Both the position numbers and the translations under genes were made by a program. Below the pieces are notes generated by a model. That model was given only the letters and a program-made list of their open reading frames with translations. It had not been told where the DNA came from and ran no database searches. A DNA stretch of 64,000 nt from Vreelandella titanicae BH1 (GTDB taxonomy: Bacteria; Pseudomonadota; Gammaproteobacteria; Pseudomonadales; Halomonadaceae). The stretch is from positions 284,872-348,871 of the forward strand of contig NZ_AOPO01000005.1 of the NCBI RefSeq assembly GCF_000336575.1. Direction: 5' to 3'. Below are positions 63,563 through 64,000 of the stretch, piece after piece. Each line of letters starts with the position of its first letter. Within the stretch, counting starts at the first letter, position 1.

Positions 63563-63976
63563 ATGCAGCGTGTAACGGTAACGCTTGATGAGGAGCTGGT
63601 GGCAGAAGTGGATGCGTTGATGCGCGAGCGCGGCTATCAAAACCGCTCAGAGGCGATTCGCGATTTGACCCGCAGCGGCTTAAAACAGGCGAGAGAAGAG
63701 GCTGCACCTGACTCGCCCTGCATGGGCGCGCTGGTGTATGTCTATGATCATGCCGCTCGGGAGCTGTCCAAGCGCTTAACACGCCACTCCCATGACCATC
63801 ATGACCTGACGCTTTCGACTCTGCATGTACATATCAACCATGATAGTTGCCTGGAGGTGGCGTTGCTCAAAGGTCAGGGGCGGGCGCTCAAACAATTTGC
63901 TGCTGAAGTCACTTCGTCGCGCAGCGTTCGTCATGGCCAGTTGGTGCTAATACCTGACGAAGAACCTTCTTTTTAA
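63563..63976 (+). CDS. nikR: Nickel-responsive transcriptional regulator NikR
   Basis: 137-residue ribbon-helix-helix repressor. N-terminal DNA-binding MQRVTVTLDEELVAEVDALM and NRSEAIRDLTRSGL. The C-terminal ACT-like nickel domain has the ligand set in HSHDHHDLTLSTLHVHINHDSCLEV (His of the HDHHD turn, HVH, and the Cys) and GVRHG-like SVRHGQLVL. It represses nickel uptake when nickel is abundant. Divergent from the ABC importer with a perfect operator between them. The terminator after it is cut by the window end. Confidence 0.97.
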   Translation: MQRVTVTLDEELVAEVDALMRERGYQNRSEAIRDLTRSGLKQAREEAAPDSPCMGALVYVYDHAARELSKRLTRHSHDHHDLTLSTLHVHINHDSCLEVALLKGQGRALKQFAAEVTSSRSVRHGQLVLIPDEEPSF

Positions 63977-64000
63977 GCATAAAAAAAGGGCAACCCGATT

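Overview
The window looks like chromosomal DNA of a moderately halophilic gammaproteobacterium of the Halomonas/Vreelandella type. This is inferred from gene content and protein style, not from a database search: acidic housekeeping proteins, a BCCT osmolyte carrier, a glucose ABC transporter beside a GltR/GtrS-type two-component system, RNase II, DusA, YcjX/YcjF and a complete TCA operon group. There is no rRNA, CRISPR array or intact prophage. Two tRNA genes (Ala-GGC, Glu-UUC) are present.

Layout. 1-10.4 kb: 3' part of an RND efflux pump, a YqiJ-like membrane protein, an alpha/beta hydrolase, an AcrR-type repressor, an AstE-like zinc hydrolase, catalase, dusA with a truncated integrase at its 5' end, a TauE/SafE permease and a lipoprotein. 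10.4-13.7 kb: XRE regulator, gltX, tRNA-Ala/tRNA-Glu and a 0.6 kb non-coding region with DnaA-box-like sites. 13.7-27.3 kb: central carbon block, with gltA divergent from sdhCDAB-sucA-sucB-lpd-sucCD. SucB carries two lipoyl domains. 27.4-32.2 kb: glycosyltransferase/flippase-like pair, a decayed PHB-depolymerase-type esterase and a chemoreceptor. 32.2-36.6 kb: an AT-rich 0.5 kb leader and a four-gene nucleotide-sugar operon (SDR, RfbF-like cytidylyltransferase, SAF-domain oxidoreductase, RfbC-like epimerase) with no local glycosyltransferase. 36.6-41 kb: RNase II, a HAD phosphatase, an Rpn/DUF4351 remnant and two unknown genes behind a sigma-28-like promoter. 41-47.9 kb: two-component system and sugar ABC transporter. 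47.9-58.4 kb: BCCT carrier, YcjF/YcjX, small membrane proteins, hexose-6-phosphate mutarotase, an 825-residue protein with repeated DUF1266-like modules, an NlpC/P60 lipoprotein and an MFS exporter. 58.6-64 kb: a five-gene ABC importer divergent from nikR, with a consensus NikR operator between them, so probably a nickel uptake operon.

How the parts work together. The TCA block gives nearly the full oxidative half of the cycle under a few promoters. The gltA and sdhC promoters face away from each other, and the sdhC leader is highly structured. The two-component system probably senses sugar or sugar acids in the periplasm and controls the adjacent importer. NikR most likely represses the ABC operon when nickel is sufficient.

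Traces of genome dynamics: two copies of a 78/162 bp terminal-inverted-repeat element, two copies of a second palindromic family that shares a conserved core, the integrase scar at dusA, and two decayed genes. The least-explained parts are the nucleotide-sugar operon, the sigma-28-linked unknown gene and the DUF1266-like protein.
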